Source of the DNA: Candidatus Methylopumilus sp. | Lineage (GTDB): Bacteria > Pseudomonadota > Gammaproteobacteria > Burkholderiales > Methylophilaceae | Direction: 5' to 3' | Assembly: GCA_024640945.1 (NCBI GenBank) | Contig: JAHEEA010000001.1 | Location: 247,092-311,091 of the forward strand | Length of the DNA stretch: 64,000 nucleotides | Shown here: positions 36,743 to 46,389 of the stretch, piece after piece | Layout: the number at the start of each line of letters is the position of its first letter | How positions within the stretch are numbered: position 1 is the first letter of the stretch | Made by a program: the position numbers and the translations under genes | The notes under the pieces: generated by a model | What the model was told of the DNA's origin: nothing | Database searches by the model: none | Seen by the model: the letters and a program-made list of their open reading frames with translations, nothing else

Positions 36743-37237
36743 TCAAACTGACTTCTTAATTTTGGCAGTAATTTGTTCTTGAATATAAGGTGAAACGAAT
36801 TGAGAGACATCGCCACCTAACACAGCCACTTCACGAACCAAGGAAGAGGAAATAAACATGTATTGTTCAGCCGGCGTTAAAAATACAGACTCGACTTGTG
36901 GGAATAATTTTCTATTCATGCCTGCCAATTGGAACTCGTATTCGAAATCAGAAGCTGCTCGCAAACCACGGATAACAATCACTGCACCTTGGTCTTGTAC
37001 AAACTGCATTAATAGCCCAGCAAAACCGATCACCTTAACATTCGGGCAATCTTTCAGGACTCGGCTAGCCATCTCGACGCGCTCATCCAAATCAAAGAAT
37101 GGTTGTTTGCCTGGATTCTTAGCGACGCCAACGATAACTTCCGAAAATAGACCGGCAGCACGACGAATAATATCTTCATGCCCTTTAGTAATAGGATCGA
37201 AAGTGCCTGGATATACCACTTTTAAATTTTTTTGCAC
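36743..37237 (-). CDS. coaD: Phosphopantetheine adenylyltransferase
   Basis: This 164-residue nucleotidyltransferase catalyses the penultimate step of coenzyme A synthesis. Motifs are [18 protein letters not shown] at the N-terminus (T/H-x-G-H), [22 protein letters not shown] in the centre and SSSLVREVA near the C-terminus. Length and sequence are typical. It follows rsmD by 39 bases; rsmD-coaD adjacency is widespread. Confidence 0.97.
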   Translation of the reverse strand: MQKNLKVVYPGTFDPITKGHEDIIRRAAGLFSEVIVGVAKNPGKQPFFDLDERVEMASRVLKDCPNVKVIGFAGLLMQFVQDQGAVIVIRGLRAASDFEYEFQLAGMNRKLFPQVESVFLTPAEQYMFISSSLVREVAVLGGDVSQFVSPYIQEQITAKIKKSV

Positions 37238-37276
37238 GGCGTCACCTCAAATAAACTGAAGCACTTAATTCAATGA

Positions 37277-37846
37277 TTAAGCGATGTCAGCAATTCTAAC
37301 AGGCGATAGAAGATGGTAAAACACGTTTCCTGCTTTACCTTGCTTTAAAACTTTCCAATCATGCGTATCAACTAAGGCGTATTCTGCCTCAACATAAACC
37401 AAACCGTCTTCTGATAAATGCTGATGAAGTACTGGAAGTGCTTTATCCAGCCAGCCTTGTTGATAGGGAGGATCTAGAAATACAACATCAAAAAGTAGAG
37501 AATTATTAGCTAAGAACTGCAACGCATCCGCATTTACTATCTGAGCATTTTCAGTCTTCAAAGCTAGCTTGTTATCCGTCAAGGCTTGGTAAGCAGATCT
37601 GGATTTCTCAACCATCACGGCTTTTTTGGCACCACGAGATAGCGCCTCAAAACCCATTACCCCAGTACCAGCGAACAAATCCAAACAAACTAAGCCATGC
37701 AACTCTTGCCCTAGCCAGTTAAAAACGGTTTGCCTTACACGATCAGGCGTTGGACGCAGCCCATCCACATCGGGAAATTTTAATAAACGACTGCGCCACT
37801 CGCCAGCACTAATACGTACCGTATTATTTGCTTTGCCCACAGCCAT
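37277..37846 (-). CDS. rsmD: 16S rRNA (guanine966-N2)-methyltransferase RsmD
   Basis: This 189-residue class I methyltransferase begins with a basic RNA-binding stretch, RISAGEWRSRLLKFP. It then has GLRPTPDRVRQTVFNWL, the SAM site DLFAGTGVMGFEALSRGA and the catalytic VFLDPPYQQGW (D-P-P-Y). It modifies G966 of 16S rRNA. It starts immediately after the stop of the M16 peptidase gene upstream (no gap) and precedes coaD. Confidence 0.95.
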   Translation of the reverse strand: MAVGKANNTVRISAGEWRSRLLKFPDVDGLRPTPDRVRQTVFNWLGQELHGLVCLDLFAGTGVMGFEALSRGAKKAVMVEKSRSAYQALTDNKLALKTENAQIVNADALQFLANNSLLFDVVFLDPPYQQGWLDKALPVLHQHLSEDGLVYVEAEYALVDTHDWKVLKQGKAGNVFYHLLSPVRIADIA

Positions 37847-39175
37847 CTATTGTTTAGCCTCGTCAGCACCCACAATTACAGTCACCATCTTGTCGGTTTT
37901 AATACGACGATTAAAGGCATCTTTAATTTGCGCAGTCGTCACCTTGCTCACTTCATCATTAAAAGTATCCAAGTAAGTCAGGGGTAATTTATAAAAGCCA
38001 ATCATCGCCAAGTAATCCAAGATTTTGGCATTACTATCAATACGCATTGGAAACCCACCTACGATATTTTCCTTAGCCGCTTTTAATTCTGCCTCAGTCA
38101 CACCACCAGCCACAAACTTATTAAGCGTCTCACGCACTAATTTTAGAGCTTCATCAGCCTGCTCACGCTTAGTTTGGAGGCCTACTTGAAACTGGCCAAT
38201 TTCAGCTGTCGGCATAAAGTAGCTATATACACTGTAAACCAAGCCACGTTTCTCTCTCACTTCTTCTGTTAATCGAGAAACGAATCCACCGCCACCTAAA
38301 ATATAGTTACCAACATAAAGCGGGAAGAAATCAACATCACCACGCTTTATTCCAGGATAGCCAAGCAATATGTGCGCTTGCGTAGCCGGATGAGCAATAC
38401 GTTGCTCACTCGCGCTAGTTGGATAAGTGACAGCAGGTAATGCAGGAGGCGATGCGGTTTTAGGCAATCCCGCGGAGATGCTTTCAGCAATTCGCTCAGC
38501 TTCGGCACGACTCATATCACCCATTAAGGCAATAACTGCTCCTTGAGAACCGTAATGCTGCGTGTAAAATTTATGCAAATCGTCACGTCCAATCGCAGTC
38601 ACCGTATCAATCTCACCATCTTCATCTAAAGCATAAGGATGATTACCAAACAACGCTTTCGAAAAAGCCTTACTTGAAATACTTTCTGGCTGAGTAGCAG
38701 ACTCTTTTAAACCTGCAATGATGCGTGATTTCTCTCTAGACAAAACGGCATCTGGGAAATCAGGTTTTTGTAAAATCTTAGTATAAATTTCTAAAGCCTT
38801 AGTTTGCTCTCGACTGCTACTCAAAGTGCGTAATTTAAAGCTGGCTCGATCAGCATCTAAACTGCCGCCCAAGTTGGCTCCAATATCTGCCATTTGTTTA
38901 GAGATGTCTTGATCAGTCAGCCCGCCAGCACCAAGCGTCATCATATAGCGTGTAATGCCAGCCAACCCTGATTTAGCCTTCTCATCACGCGCACTACCCG
39001 CATAAAAATTAGTACTGACATCAACAATCGGTAAATCATGGTTCTCAACAAAATAAACTTCAGAGCCATGACTCGTTTTCCATTGCTGAATATTTAAACC
39101 AGCTTGCGCTGCAGAGGCGAATGCTAGGGTAAAAATACTTAAACATAAGCCACGAATAAGCGAATTAGTGAACAT
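37847..39175 (-). CDS. M16 peptidase-like partner subunit (no zinc motif)
   Basis: From ATG 39175 this is 442 residues with a signal peptide ending in AQA (MFTNSLIRGLCLSIFTLAFA...). It has the M16 two-domain fold but the place of H-x-x-E-H reads ITRYMMTLGAG, so the zinc site is missing. It retains GGGFVSRLTEEVREKRGLVYSVYS of the second half. In M16B pairs one subunit is catalytic and the other is not; this fits the non-catalytic one. It overlaps the upstream catalytic gene by 11 bases. The location is likely periplasmic. Confidence 0.85.
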   Translation of the reverse strand: MFTNSLIRGLCLSIFTLAFASAAQAGLNIQQWKTSHGSEVYFVENHDLPIVDVSTNFYAGSARDEKAKSGLAGITRYMMTLGAGGLTDQDISKQMADIGANLGGSLDADRASFKLRTLSSSREQTKALEIYTKILQKPDFPDAVLSREKSRIIAGLKESATQPESISSKAFSKALFGNHPYALDEDGEIDTVTAIGRDDLHKFYTQHYGSQGAVIALMGDMSRAEAERIAESISAGLPKTASPPALPAVTYPTSASEQRIAHPATQAHILLGYPGIKRGDVDFFPLYVGNYILGGGGFVSRLTEEVREKRGLVYSVYSYFMPTAEIGQFQVGLQTKREQADEALKLVRETLNKFVAGGVTEAELKAAKENIVGGFPMRIDSNAKILDYLAMIGFYKLPLTYLDTFNDEVSKVTTAQIKDAFNRRIKTDKMVTVIVGADEAKQ

Positions 39176-40517
39176 GTGGCTTTCCTTTCGGTGCTGTATC
39201 TGTAATCGGTTGTGGATCAAGTGTTGCAACCGTCATATTGTCTTTTACGAAGTACTTCTTAGCGACTGCTTGAACCTGTTCAGCCGTAACAGCTTGCAAC
39301 TTAGCAGGGTAACTTTCCAGAACTTTCCAAGAAAATCCTGTTGTTTCTAACTGACCAATTTGCATCGCTTGATAAAACATAGAATCACGTTGATAGACAT
39401 CCGCTGCAATCACTTGAGCTTTTACTCTCAACAACTCTTCTTCAGTAATACCAGACGTCTTAATTTTTTCGACTTCTTGCAAAATGGCAGCTTCAAGTTC
39501 TGCGGCAGTCTTACCTTCTGAAGGCGTGCCATCTAAAACAAAAATAGTTTCTCTACCGCGTTGAATCATGTCATACCCGGCATCAACATCCACAGCGATT
39601 TGAGACTGTCTGACTAAGTTTTGATTTAAACGTGCTGAAGCATTTCCATTGAGAACCCCTGCCAAAATCTCAAGTGCATATGGGTCAACATCCTTGTCTG
39701 CATCATTAAGTGGCGGCACATGAAAACCCATCAACACGTAAGGCAACTTAGCTTGCGCTTTTACTACAACACGGCGTTCACCAGTTTGTGCGGGCTCAAC
39801 CTGAGGTTTTCTATCGGGCAAACTACGTGCTTTTAGTGGTCCAAAATATTGCTTAGCTAACTTAAGCACTTCCTCAGCTTTTACATCGCCAACCACCACT
39901 AAAGTCGCGTTATTTGGCGCATACCATTTTTTGTACCACTCACGCGCATCTTCAGCTGTCATATTCTCTAAATCATTCATCCAGCCAACGATTGGTCTGC
40001 TATATGGATGGACGTGATAGATTGTGGACTTAAACTGCTCATTCACTTTGGATTGCGGTTTATCTTCTGTGCGCCAGCGACGCTCTTCCATCACCACTTT
40101 AATTTCTTTAGCAAACTCTTCATCCGTTAGATTTAAGTTCACCATGCGATCCGCTTCTAATTTAATAGATAGCGGTAATTGGGATTTTTCTAACTGTTGG
40201 AAATAGGTTGTGTAATCCTGGGAAGTAAAAGCGTTTTCTTTGCCACCTGCAGCAGCCACCAATCGTGAAAATTGACCAGCTTTAATTTCTTTAGTGCCCT
40301 TAAACATCATATGTTCAAGTACGTGAGCTACGCCTGTTTTACCATTGACCTCATCTAAACTACCTGCACGGTACCAAACTTGAGACACCACTACAGGAGA
40401 CCTATGATCCTCTTGTACAACGATTTTAAGACCGTTTTCTAATTTAAATTCTTTGGTTTCTGCACTTGCCAGCATCGGAAAAAATGCAAGAAACGCCCAC
40501 CATTTAAATGTCTTCAA
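39165..40517 (-). CDS. M16 family zinc peptidase, catalytic subunit
   Basis: The catalytic motif HVLEHMMFKGT (H-x-x-E-H) is intact, with the downstream Glu in a segment ending VVMEERRWRTEDK. I prefer the TTG at 40517. It has AGGAGAG 5 bases upstream and gives a clean signal peptide, MKTFKWWAFLAFFPMLASA, before ETKEFKLENGLKIVV. ATG 40571 and ATG 40673 are in-frame alternatives, the latter overlapping the AI-2E-type gene. It is predicted to be a periplasmic processing or degrading peptidase working with its partner at 37847..39175. Confidence 0.85.
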   Translation of the reverse strand: MKTFKWWAFLAFFPMLASAETKEFKLENGLKIVVQEDHRSPVVVSQVWYRAGSLDEVNGKTGVAHVLEHMMFKGTKEIKAGQFSRLVAAAGGKENAFTSQDYTTYFQQLEKSQLPLSIKLEADRMVNLNLTDEEFAKEIKVVMEERRWRTEDKPQSKVNEQFKSTIYHVHPYSRPIVGWMNDLENMTAEDAREWYKKWYAPNNATLVVVGDVKAEEVLKLAKQYFGPLKARSLPDRKPQVEPAQTGERRVVVKAQAKLPYVLMGFHVPPLNDADKDVDPYALEILAGVLNGNASARLNQNLVRQSQIAVDVDAGYDMIQRGRETIFVLDGTPSEGKTAAELEAAILQEVEKIKTSGITEEELLRVKAQVIAADVYQRDSMFYQAMQIGQLETTGFSWKVLESYPAKLQAVTAEQVQAVAKKYFVKDNMTVATLDPQPITDTAPKGKPHVH

Positions 40518-40644
40518 ACTAACTCTCCTAAATTCTAATGATGGCCTAAGCAAACGCTTAAGCAATGACATACAAACCAAACTTACTTTTATCTGACAGA
40601 GATATTCTGATTTAAGTTCTAAAAAGAATATGATTGAAGTAAAG

Positions 40645-41703
40645 CTACGAGATAAATTCTGCACCTTCGTCATGAATCCATGATTTTAATAGTGTGTAAG
40701 TAACCGCCAATATTGTTGGCCCAATGAACAATCCAACAATACCAAAACTCAGCATCCCGCCAACAACACCTGCAAATACCAATAACAATGGTAGATGTGC
40801 CGCATGTTGAATAAATATTGGTCGAACAACGTTATCAATCGTTCCAACAAAGATTGTCCATGCCACCATAAAAAATCCCCACTCGCTTTGCCCTTGCATA
40901 AATAAAATACCAGCAGCAATTGCTATAACGGGCGCAGCACCTATTTGTGCAACACTCAACACAAACATCAGCAACGTACTCAAGCCAACAAAAGAGAGCC
41001 CTGCAATGAGTAAGCCAACTCCGCCTAAAACTGCTTGAACCAATGCAGTCACAATGACGCCAAGCGCGACAGCGCGAATTGCTTGCGCAGCTAATAAGAC
41101 TGCACCCTCACCTCGTTCACCAGCCAGCCTTCCAGCAAAACGTGTGATATTGAAAGCGAATTTTTCGCCTGATAGATATAAAGTCGCAGCAATAAAAATA
41201 ACTAAAATAAAATTCAGAAATAACAGACTAATATTGCCCAGCTGTTTAAGGAACCAACGAGCCAACTCGCCAGAGTATGGTGCAAGCTGTCCTGACAAGC
41301 CCTTCGACGCAAGCAATTGCCACTGCTCTGAAATATGACGTCCTATTAACGGAATAGATTGAACCCAATCAGGCAATGGGTTGAGAGACAGATGCTCAAG
41401 CCGACTTGGAAAATCAGCGATTTCATGAATATGCTCAACTAAGACTTCAATTGCCAACATGGAAGGCAAAATAATAATCAGTAGTAAAAAAACTACCATA
41501 CTGATGGTCGCATAAATTCGATTGTTATTTAGTTTTCGTTCTACACACAACATCATTGGCCATGTTGCTATCACCAACATCGCAGCCCAGACAATTGCCA
41601 ACAAAAACGGATGCATCACCCACAGACTTAGCGCGCCAAGTAAGGCAACAAAAATCACAACCAACATCGTCCGCGTAATATCTCTAGCATGTTTCTGCAT
41701 CAT
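40645..41703 (-). CDS. AI-2E family transporter (PerM/YdiK type)
   Basis: This 352-residue protein has about eight membrane helices and the family features of PF01594, including the C-terminal block VAWTIFVGTIDNVVRPIFI followed by FGIVGLFIGPTILAV. Members have been linked to autoinducer-2 export, Na+/H+ exchange or general permease roles, so the substrate is not assigned. The gap to the peptidase gene is about 127 bases if the TTG start of the latter is right. Confidence 0.85.
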   Translation of the reverse strand: MMQKHARDITRTMLVVIFVALLGALSLWVMHPFLLAIVWAAMLVIATWPMMLCVERKLNNNRIYATISMVVFLLLIIILPSMLAIEVLVEHIHEIADFPSRLEHLSLNPLPDWVQSIPLIGRHISEQWQLLASKGLSGQLAPYSGELARWFLKQLGNISLLFLNFILVIFIAATLYLSGEKFAFNITRFAGRLAGERGEGAVLLAAQAIRAVALGVIVTALVQAVLGGVGLLIAGLSFVGLSTLLMFVLSVAQIGAAPVIAIAAGILFMQGQSEWGFFMVAWTIFVGTIDNVVRPIFIQHAAHLPLLLVFAGVVGGMLSFGIVGLFIGPTILAVTYTLLKSWIHDEGAEFIS

Positions 41704-41772
41704 TTAATTCCTTACTAAATTAACTTCAAACAAGCATAAATGACAAAATGAAATATTAAAATCTTAGAGAGA

Positions 41773-43506
41773 TTAGTTATTGAAGCAAGAAAGGTTTTCG
41801 TACGCTTGATATTGCGTTAGGTAAATTTTTCCATTTAACTCTTCAATAAAGTGACAACGTTTTAACTGATCCATCACTGGACCTTTAACCTCTGACAAGT
41901 GTAGCCCAATTCCTGATTCTTTAAGTTGTTGATTGATGACTTCTAAAATTTCAATAGCACTAATATCAATATCATTCACTGCTGAACACATCAGAATTAA
42001 ATGTTTGATTTGTCTGTGCTCAACCAAAATATCTAATATACGTTTTTCTAAAAACCTTGCATTAGCAAAATATAAACTTTCATCAATTCTTAAAGTAACC
42101 ACATTCTCGCAAACATTCACCTCATGCCTATCAATGTTTCTGAAATGTTCAGTCCCTGAAATTTGACCAACAATAGCAATGTGGGGACGACTACTTCGAT
42201 AAAGATGAAGTCCTAATGACAAAATCACGCCTGCTGAAATTCCTGATTCCACGTTAACTAATAAAGTCAAAGCGAATGTAATGACTAAAGCAATAAAATC
42301 TCTTTTACTAAACTTCCATGTCTTGATAAACACATCTGCTTCAAAGAGACTTAGCACTGCCACAATAATCGTTGCAGATAAAATAAACTTAGGAAGTGCA
42401 CTCAGCCAAGTTGCAATAAATAATGTTGAGGCAATAATTCCAATTGCAGTAAACAATCCAGCAGCTGGCGTGACAGCTCCAGCATCTGCATTTACTACTG
42501 ATCTTGAAACGCCCCCAGTTACTGGCAACCCTGAACTTAATCCAGAAAAGAAATTAGCCGCTCCTAAGGCAATCATTTCTTGATCAGGATCTATGCGCTC
42601 ACGCCTTTTTATACCTAGGCTCTGAGCAACAGATATCGATTCAACATACCCGATAATTGTAATGAGAAGCGCTGGAAGCCATAACGCTTTCCATAAAGCC
42701 AAATCCATATTAGGCAAAGTAATTGAAGGCAACCCAGCTGAGATATCTCCAACAACCTTAACACCATTAAAAACTGGCAATCCCATATGCACACTCAATG
42801 TCGCAATAAGAACAATGAGAACAGGCACACATCTAGAAAGTGTTTGTGCCCAAAATTTAGAAAGTCCCAGAATTAACAAAAATTTAGTTAGATATCGACG
42901 ACTTAGCACTAAGATGAGCAGAGCCAACAAGGAGAGTAAAACAGTTGGTTGATGAATTTGATCTAGTTTTGAAGATATTGACTTCAATATATCGACCAAA
43001 TTATCACCACTCGCAGAAAAACCTAGTAGCGTTGGAATCTGACTTGCTGCAATCACAACACTAGCAGCAGAAATAAAACCTGCTATGACGGGATGTGATA
43101 AAAAGTTTGCTAAAAATCCAAGCTTTAAAATACCTGACAGTAAAAGAATTAAACCTGAAATCGCAGCTAAAATAACCGCTGCTGCAACACCCAAATCAGG
43201 GTCTATAGCTGTGAATGGTGCTATGGCAGAAGCAGTCATTAATGCAGCAACTGCAACCGGCCCAACAGCCAGCGCACCACTCGTTCCCAGAAGCCCGTAA
43301 GCAATTAAGGGAAGCATGCTGGCATAAAGTCCAATATGAGGCGGAAGACCGGACAACATTGCATAGGCTAGTGCCTGAGGCACTAACATCAAGGTCACAA
43401 TAATAGCAGCGGTAATGTCAGAGAGCGCTTTAGGCCTATTGTAAGTTGCACTCCATTCAACAATAGGAAAGAAGGAGGCAAGTTTTTTTAAGCTATGTAA
43501 AATCAT
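41773..43506 (-). CDS. SulP family anion permease with STAS domain
   Basis: This 577-residue protein has an N-terminal ~400-residue transport domain of 10-14 helices with ALSDITAAIIVTLMLVPQALAYA and LGAANFFSGLSSGLPVTGG. A cytoplasmic STAS domain (about 440-560) follows, with LRIDESLYFANARFLE and DISAIEIL. SulP proteins move sulfate, bicarbonate or similar anions. As the last gene of the sulfide-oxidation operon, 4 bases after the SQR fusion, it most likely exports or exchanges sulfite, sulfate or thiosulfate; that is inference. Confidence 0.9.
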   Translation of the reverse strand: MILHSLKKLASFFPIVEWSATYNRPKALSDITAAIIVTLMLVPQALAYAMLSGLPPHIGLYASMLPLIAYGLLGTSGALAVGPVAVAALMTASAIAPFTAIDPDLGVAAAVILAAISGLILLLSGILKLGFLANFLSHPVIAGFISAASVVIAASQIPTLLGFSASGDNLVDILKSISSKLDQIHQPTVLLSLLALLILVLSRRYLTKFLLILGLSKFWAQTLSRCVPVLIVLIATLSVHMGLPVFNGVKVVGDISAGLPSITLPNMDLALWKALWLPALLITIIGYVESISVAQSLGIKRRERIDPDQEMIALGAANFFSGLSSGLPVTGGVSRSVVNADAGAVTPAAGLFTAIGIIASTLFIATWLSALPKFILSATIIVAVLSLFEADVFIKTWKFSKRDFIALVITFALTLLVNVESGISAGVILSLGLHLYRSSRPHIAIVGQISGTEHFRNIDRHEVNVCENVVTLRIDESLYFANARFLEKRILDILVEHRQIKHLILMCSAVNDIDISAIEILEVINQQLKESGIGLHLSEVKGPVMDQLKRCHFIEELNGKIYLTQYQAYENLSCFNN

Positions 43507-43510
43507 ATTT

Positions 43511-45184
43511 TTAACTTCTATCCGTATTGTCTTTAATTGGTTTAGCTAACCACTCACGCCCCTTAAGCATCGCCCACCAATATATAGGAGGCAAGATTCT
43601 CTCTTTCAGAATCCAAGCTAATCTGGAAGGTTTTTGGCCATTAACTAACCATTTAGGGAAGCTCGGCAGTAAGCGACCTCCGAACCCAAATTCAGCCAAT
43701 ACAACCTTACCCCTTTCAACTGTAAGGGGACAAGAACCATAACCATCATATATTCCACGCTGAACTCCCTTTCTTAAATAGAACAGCACATTTGTCGCTA
43801 CAACTAGCGCTTGTTTTCGAGCAGCGGCGGCGGTTTTAGCGTTTGGAGAATTAGTCACATCACCCAATGAAAATATATTAGTGAAGGATTTATGTTGGAG
43901 GGTATCCTGATTTACATCAACCCAGCCATTCTCATCAACAAGCTTACTAGCGCGAATGAAGTCTGGCGATTGCTGAGGAGGAACAACGTGTATCATATCG
44001 AACGTCGTTTCCACCGTAGATGTATTTCCGTCTGCATCTGTTGCAACGAACCAAGCTTTTTTGTTTGGACCATCAATTTTTGATAATCGATGATTGAAAT
44101 GAAGATTAGCGTTATATCGTTTTACGTAAGTCATTAAGGCAGGCACATACTCCTTAACCCCAAACAACACAGCGCCTGTATTATAAAAATCAATCTGAAT
44201 ATCTTTGAGCACGCCTGTTTTGAGCCAATGCGAACCTGATAAATACATTGCTTTTTGTGGAGCGCCAGCACATTTAATTGGCATCGGTGGCTGGGTAAAC
44301 ACAGCATGACCGCCTTTAAGATTTTTCACCAACTCCCATGTATATTGGGCTAAGTCGTAACGATAATTAGATGTAACACCATTTTGTCCTAAAGTCTCAG
44401 TTAACCCCTCGATAGCATTCCAATTAAGTTTAACGCCCGGACAAACGATAAGGACATCATAGTGAATAACACGGCAACCCTCTAAAATAATTTGGTTATT
44501 TTCAGGATCAAAGCCTGCCACAGCAGCTTTAACCCACTTAGCCTTAGACGGAATGACTGATGCCATTGTTTTCACAGTGGTAGATGGGTTGAATACACCA
44601 CCGCCCACCATTGTCCAACCGGGTTGATAATAATGTGTATCGGCTGGATCAACGATTACAACATCAAGTGAAGAATTCCTAGATAAAAGACTCGATGCAA
44701 CAGCCACCCCAGCTGCTCCACCACCAACAATAACAACTTCATGACTGACTTTGGGGCTTGCTTGACTTTTATTTCCAGCCAAACGCATTGTCAAACCAGA
44801 TAAGTCGTATCCTGCTTTTTTTCCTGCCTCAAGAACTGACGCCAGACCAAGCTTTGATGCCTCAGCTAAGGCCCATAGCGAAGCCGCTCTCATTCCACTT
44901 CGACAATATGCAAGAACGGGTTTGGGTGCCTCAGAAAATGCTTTAGTGAATTTATCGACATCTTCATCACTAATTTTTCCTGATACTACTGGCAAATACT
45001 GAATCTGTATCTTATGCTTTTTTGCAGCATTCGCGATTTCTTCAAAATTAGGCTGGTCTGACCCTTCCCCATCTGGACGATGACATAAAATAGACTTAAA
45101 ACCTTGATCAGCTATCGTATTTAAATCATTCACAAATATCTGGTCTGCAACAGATATTTGATCGACTAATTTTGCTAATTTCAT
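43511..45184 (-). CDS. DUF442 phosphatase-like / type II sulfide:quinone oxidoreductase fusion
   Basis: The 557 residues form two parts. Residues 1-130 are a DUF442 (Blh-N, tyrosine-phosphatase-like) domain with a C-x5-R loop, YCRSGMR, at 93-99. From about 147 on is a flavoprotein disulfide reductase-like domain with FAD motif IVGGGAAGVAV (152-162) and the two type II SQR redox cysteines: Cys305 in PIKCAGAPQK and Cys485 in GYGSCPL. It is predicted to oxidise sulfide to persulfide and pass electrons to quinone at the membrane. The DUF442 domain may handle a persulfide or rhodanese-like step. It lies downstream of the persulfide dioxygenase gene. Confidence 0.88.
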   Translation of the reverse strand: MKLAKLVDQISVADQIFVNDLNTIADQGFKSILCHRPDGEGSDQPNFEEIANAAKKHKIQIQYLPVVSGKISDEDVDKFTKAFSEAPKPVLAYCRSGMRAASLWALAEASKLGLASVLEAGKKAGYDLSGLTMRLAGNKSQASPKVSHEVVIVGGGAAGVAVASSLLSRNSSLDVVIVDPADTHYYQPGWTMVGGGVFNPSTTVKTMASVIPSKAKWVKAAVAGFDPENNQIILEGCRVIHYDVLIVCPGVKLNWNAIEGLTETLGQNGVTSNYRYDLAQYTWELVKNLKGGHAVFTQPPMPIKCAGAPQKAMYLSGSHWLKTGVLKDIQIDFYNTGAVLFGVKEYVPALMTYVKRYNANLHFNHRLSKIDGPNKKAWFVATDADGNTSTVETTFDMIHVVPPQQSPDFIRASKLVDENGWVDVNQDTLQHKSFTNIFSLGDVTNSPNAKTAAAARKQALVVATNVLFYLRKGVQRGIYDGYGSCPLTVERGKVVLAEFGFGGRLLPSFPKWLVNGQKPSRLAWILKERILPPIYWWAMLKGREWLAKPIKDNTDRS

Positions 45185-45224
45185 GTCATCTCCATTTTTA
45201 ATATTTTCTGAAGCAATTTATGTT

Positions 45225-45929
45225 TTATGAGGCCTGCGGAATTTCAACACGACCACAAGCTTGATTCGCTGGAAGTGCGGTATCGATATATTTTGGGTAC
45301 GCTAACTTCAGCTCACTCATAAGCTTAATAAAGTCTTCTCGACTTCTATTATTTCCCAAACGCTTGTTATTTTTACGCTCTTCACCAACCGTTGAAACTG
45401 TATTGCCGTTGTAATCATGACCTGGATAAATAATGACATCATCATCAAGGCTGAAAATTTGTGCATGAATGCTGTCGTAAAGCTGCCCGGAATCTCCACT
45501 TTGGAAATCTGTGCGACCACATCCTCCGATAAGAAGTGCATCGCCAGTAAAAATTCTATCCCCAGCAAAGTAACTAACACATCCATTTGTGTGCCCTGGT
45601 GTATATCGCACTTCCAAATCGATATTTCCCACAATAATATGAACACCATCCGTCACCAGCAAATCTCCGCACATAGCACCCGCATCTCGATGAACAACGC
45701 TTTTACTTCCAAGCTTTTGTCTCAAAGTATCAGCACCTGTAACATGATCTGCATGAACATGAGTTTCAAGGGTGTAAACGAGCTTCAATCCGTGTTCTTC
45801 AAGATCTTTTATATAGTGCTGAACTTCAGATTCAACTGTGTCAATTAGTACCGCTTGCTTTGTTCTTTCGCACCCCAATAAGTAAGTAAAGGTACTGGTA
45901 TCTGGCTCAAAATATTGTTTGAAAATCAT
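45225..45929 (-). CDS. ETHE1-type persulfide dioxygenase (MBL fold)
   Basis: This 234-residue metallo-beta-lactamase-fold protein has T-H-V-H-A-D-H (57-62), GHTNGCVSYF and GDALLIGGCGRTDFQSGD, the ETHE1/persulfide dioxygenase pattern, with a mononuclear Fe2+ site. It oxidises glutathione persulfide to sulfite. It is second in the operon behind a BigR-like regulator and in front of the SQR fusion, so sulfide is taken to persulfide and then to sulfite. Confidence 0.92.
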   Translation of the reverse strand: MIFKQYFEPDTSTFTYLLGCERTKQAVLIDTVESEVQHYIKDLEEHGLKLVYTLETHVHADHVTGADTLRQKLGSKSVVHRDAGAMCGDLLVTDGVHIIVGNIDLEVRYTPGHTNGCVSYFAGDRIFTGDALLIGGCGRTDFQSGDSGQLYDSIHAQIFSLDDDVIIYPGHDYNGNTVSTVGEERKNNKRLGNNRSREDFIKLMSELKLAYPKYIDTALPANQACGRVEIPQAS

Positions 45930-45968
45930 TTAATTCTCCTAACTTTAAGTTGCTAAATAAAAGTAAAT

Positions 45969-46280
45969 TTATAATTTGCTACAGTAATGCTCATGAAGAA
46001 CATCCATAAGGGTTGCAGCAATTTCACTTGCAAGCGAGTAGTAAACTTTTTTTCCATCTTTTCTAGTTGCAACCACTGCTTCATTCCTCAATACAGTGAG
46101 CTGCTGAGATAAAGTGGGCTGTTTAATTCCAGTAGCTTCTTCTAGCTCAGAAACACACTTCTCACCAGAACTTATTTGACACAAAAGTATCATTCGATCT
46201 TTATTGGCAAGCACTTTCATTAAATTGATAGCCTGATCAGCTGTTTGCTGCAATTTTTCCATTTTAGAAGTCTGATCCAT
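45969..46280 (-). CDS. BigR/SqrR/YgaV-like ArsR-family sulfide-responsive repressor
   Basis: This 103-residue winged-helix protein has a recognition segment IKQPTLSQQLTVLRNE and beta wing TRKDGKKVYYSL. Cysteines lie at 34, 42 and 100. The pair Cys42 with a C-terminal Y-C (Cys100) fits the two-cysteine persulfide switch of BigR/SqrR, not a metal-binding ArsR box. It heads the persulfide dioxygenase-SQR-SulP operon. Repeats of TATAATA[CT][AG][CT] in the divergent region could be its operator. Confidence 0.88.
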   Translation of the reverse strand: MDQTSKMEKLQQTADQAINLMKVLANKDRMILLCQISSGEKCVSELEEATGIKQPTLSQQLTVLRNEAVVATRKDGKKVYYSLASEIAATLMDVLHEHYCSKL

Positions 46281-46313
46281 TTAATCTTTCTTTAATAATT
46301 TAAGAATAGCTCA

Positions 46314-46341
46314 ATATAATACATAAAAATATATAATATGT
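46314..46341. repeat. AT-rich direct repeats, candidate BigR-like operator
   Basis: ATATAATACAT (46314..46324) and ATATAATATGT (46331..46341) are 17 bases apart. A third, inverted copy reads GTATATTATA at 46408..46417. Read on the minus strand, the first repeat supplies a TATTAT-like -10 for the regulator gene. Operator function is an inference from position. Confidence 0.45.
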
Positions 46342-46375
46342 AATTCATAAATATTAACCTTTAAAACTCATTAGA

Positions 46376-46389
46376 TTGATATGGATCAA
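46376..46389 (+). promoter_or_regulatory. Perfect FNR/Anr-type box upstream of the DUF3149 gene
   Basis: TTGATATGGATCAA is an exact TTGAT-N4-ATCAA palindrome. Its centre (46382.5) is about 41 bases before a start site predicted from the -10 like TATTAT at 46411..46416, the class II activator spacing. It lies between the BigR-like operon and the DUF3149-DUF2892-methyltransferase genes. Confidence 0.8.

Noticed and set aside
45417..45848. 143-codon plus-strand frame antisense to the persulfide dioxygenase gene
   Set aside because: Mirrors a confidently assigned gene; the translation has no recognisable domain and no upstream ribosome site.
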